Source: a bacterium
GTDB lineage: Bacteria > Caldisericota > Caldisericia > B22-G15
DNA: 7,630 bases
Assembly (NCBI GenBank): GCA_012517755.1
Contig: JAAYUH010000066.1
Span: 1-7,630 of the forward strand
Direction of reading: 5' to 3'
Below the pieces are notes generated by a model. That model did no database searches and was not told the origin of the DNA. It saw only the letters and a list, made by a program, of their open reading frames with translations. Of the stretch, positions 7,418-7,630 are shown one piece after another; position 1 is the stretch's first letter; each line of letters opens with the position of its first letter. The translations under genes were made by a program, and so were the position numbers.

Positions 7418-7433
7418 AAATGTTCACCTTAAT
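7418..7433. repeat. 16-base direct repeat, copy 2 (AAATGTTCACCTTAAT)
   Basis: This is a perfect second copy, 66 bases start-to-start from copy 1 and 26 bases before the ATG at 7460. Its position close to the start codon suits a repressor site, but no regulator is identified in the window. Confidence 0.7.
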
Positions 7434-7448
7434 GATAAAATTTAAATT

Positions 7449-7454
7449 AGGAGG
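7449..7454 (+). promoter_or_regulatory. Ribosome binding site AGGAGG of the Cys-rich gene
   Basis: AGGAGG is followed after 5 bases by ATG (7460) and after 8 bases by a second in-frame ATG (7463). This is the strongest evidence that a real gene begins here. Confidence 0.8.
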
Positions 7455-7459
7455 ATAAA

Positions 7460-7630
7460 ATGATGATAAAAAGGTGTGGAGAGTGTCCGTGCATTGCTAA
7501 GAAAACAACTGGTGGTCCAATTATTTACTCAGAAGTTTATTGGTGTATGAAATATGATTTAAAAAAAGATCCTAATCAAGAATCCTGCGCATACGCAAAA
7601 GATAGGAGTAGTAAAGGATATAAATTAGAT
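7460..7630 (+). CDS. Small Cys-rich, probably metal-binding protein (3' end outside window)
   Basis: A frame opens at ATGATG after a strong ribosome binding site and stays open for 57 codons to the window end, so the C-terminus is missing. The start reads MMIKRCGECPCIAKK. Cysteines are at 6, 9 and 11, then C29 (in VYWCMKY) and C43 (in ESCAYAK). The CxxCxC cluster with two further Cys resembles small zinc-binding proteins, often uncharacterised and common in phage and accessory regions. I cannot assign a family. It is separated from res by 163 bases with its own repeats, so it is likely regulated independently. Start 7463 is also possible from RBS spacing. Confidence 0.75.
   Translation, partial: MMIKRCGECPCIAKKTTGGPIIYSEVYWCMKYDLKKDPNQESCAYAKDRSSKGYKLD

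Larger units (their letters stand above)
7297..7459 (+). other. Non-coding gap downstream of res with repeats
   Basis: This is AT-rich DNA without an open frame of note. A 5-base-arm hairpin, TTCAA-GCA-TTGAA (7302-7314), lies soon after the res stop but lacks a proper T-tract, so it is a poor terminator candidate. TATAAA at 7381-7386 has TTCACC 18 bases upstream, inside the first 16-base repeat. This is a weak possible promoter for the downstream Cys-rich gene. The clear structure here is the repeats listed separately. Confidence 0.5.

Noticed and set aside
1..7630. CRISPR array, tRNA, rRNA, insertion-sequence ends or transposase
   Set aside because: No regularly spaced repeats, no GC-rich RNA-like segment, no terminal inverted repeats and no transposase or integrase motifs were seen. 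The only direct repeat pair is the 16-mer after res.

Overview
This 7,630-base window is very AT-rich (about a quarter G+C by eye). Every gene I can support is on the + strand and the genes are tightly packed. The proteins are rich in Lys, Glu, Ile and Asn. TGA is used as a stop codon, with 4-base stop/start overlaps, and Shine-Dalgarno sites (AAGGAGG, AGGAGG, AGGAG) are clear. This fits a low-GC bacterium using the standard code. The Lys/Glu-rich composition would suit a thermophile, but the sequence does not fix a taxon. The content looks like an accessory defence region: a toxin-antitoxin-like cassette followed by a type III-like restriction-modification operon.

Region 1 (start to 1187) holds three genes joined by two ATGA overlaps. 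They are the C-terminal end of a TIGR04255-family protein cut by the window edge, a 162-residue protein with an antitoxin-like C-terminal tail, and a VapC-type PIN-domain ribonuclease. The overlaps imply coupled translation. I infer that the first two proteins partner or control the PIN toxin.

Region 2 (1188-1306) is a short AT-rich gap. It has a weak candidate promoter, a small perfect inverted repeat over its -10 hexamer, and the ribosome binding site of the next gene.

Region 3 (1307-7296) is a two-gene operon. A 985-residue Mod-like adenine DNA methyltransferase overlaps by TTGA with a 1,011-residue Res-like protein that joins an SF2 helicase/translocase to a C-terminal PD-(D/E)xK nuclease. 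Mod should mark host DNA, and Res should translocate on and cut unmodified DNA. Both carry motifs of type III enzymes, but Mod is far larger than classical type III Mod and the helicase box is DEGH. I therefore place them in a type III-like branch rather than with EcoP1I/EcoP15I.

Region 4 (7297-7459) is non-coding. It contains a perfect 16-base direct repeat (two copies, 66 bases apart) and a 10-base tandem duplication, ahead of a strong ribosome binding site. Region 5 (7460 to the end) is the start of a small Cys-rich, probably metal-binding protein that runs off the window.
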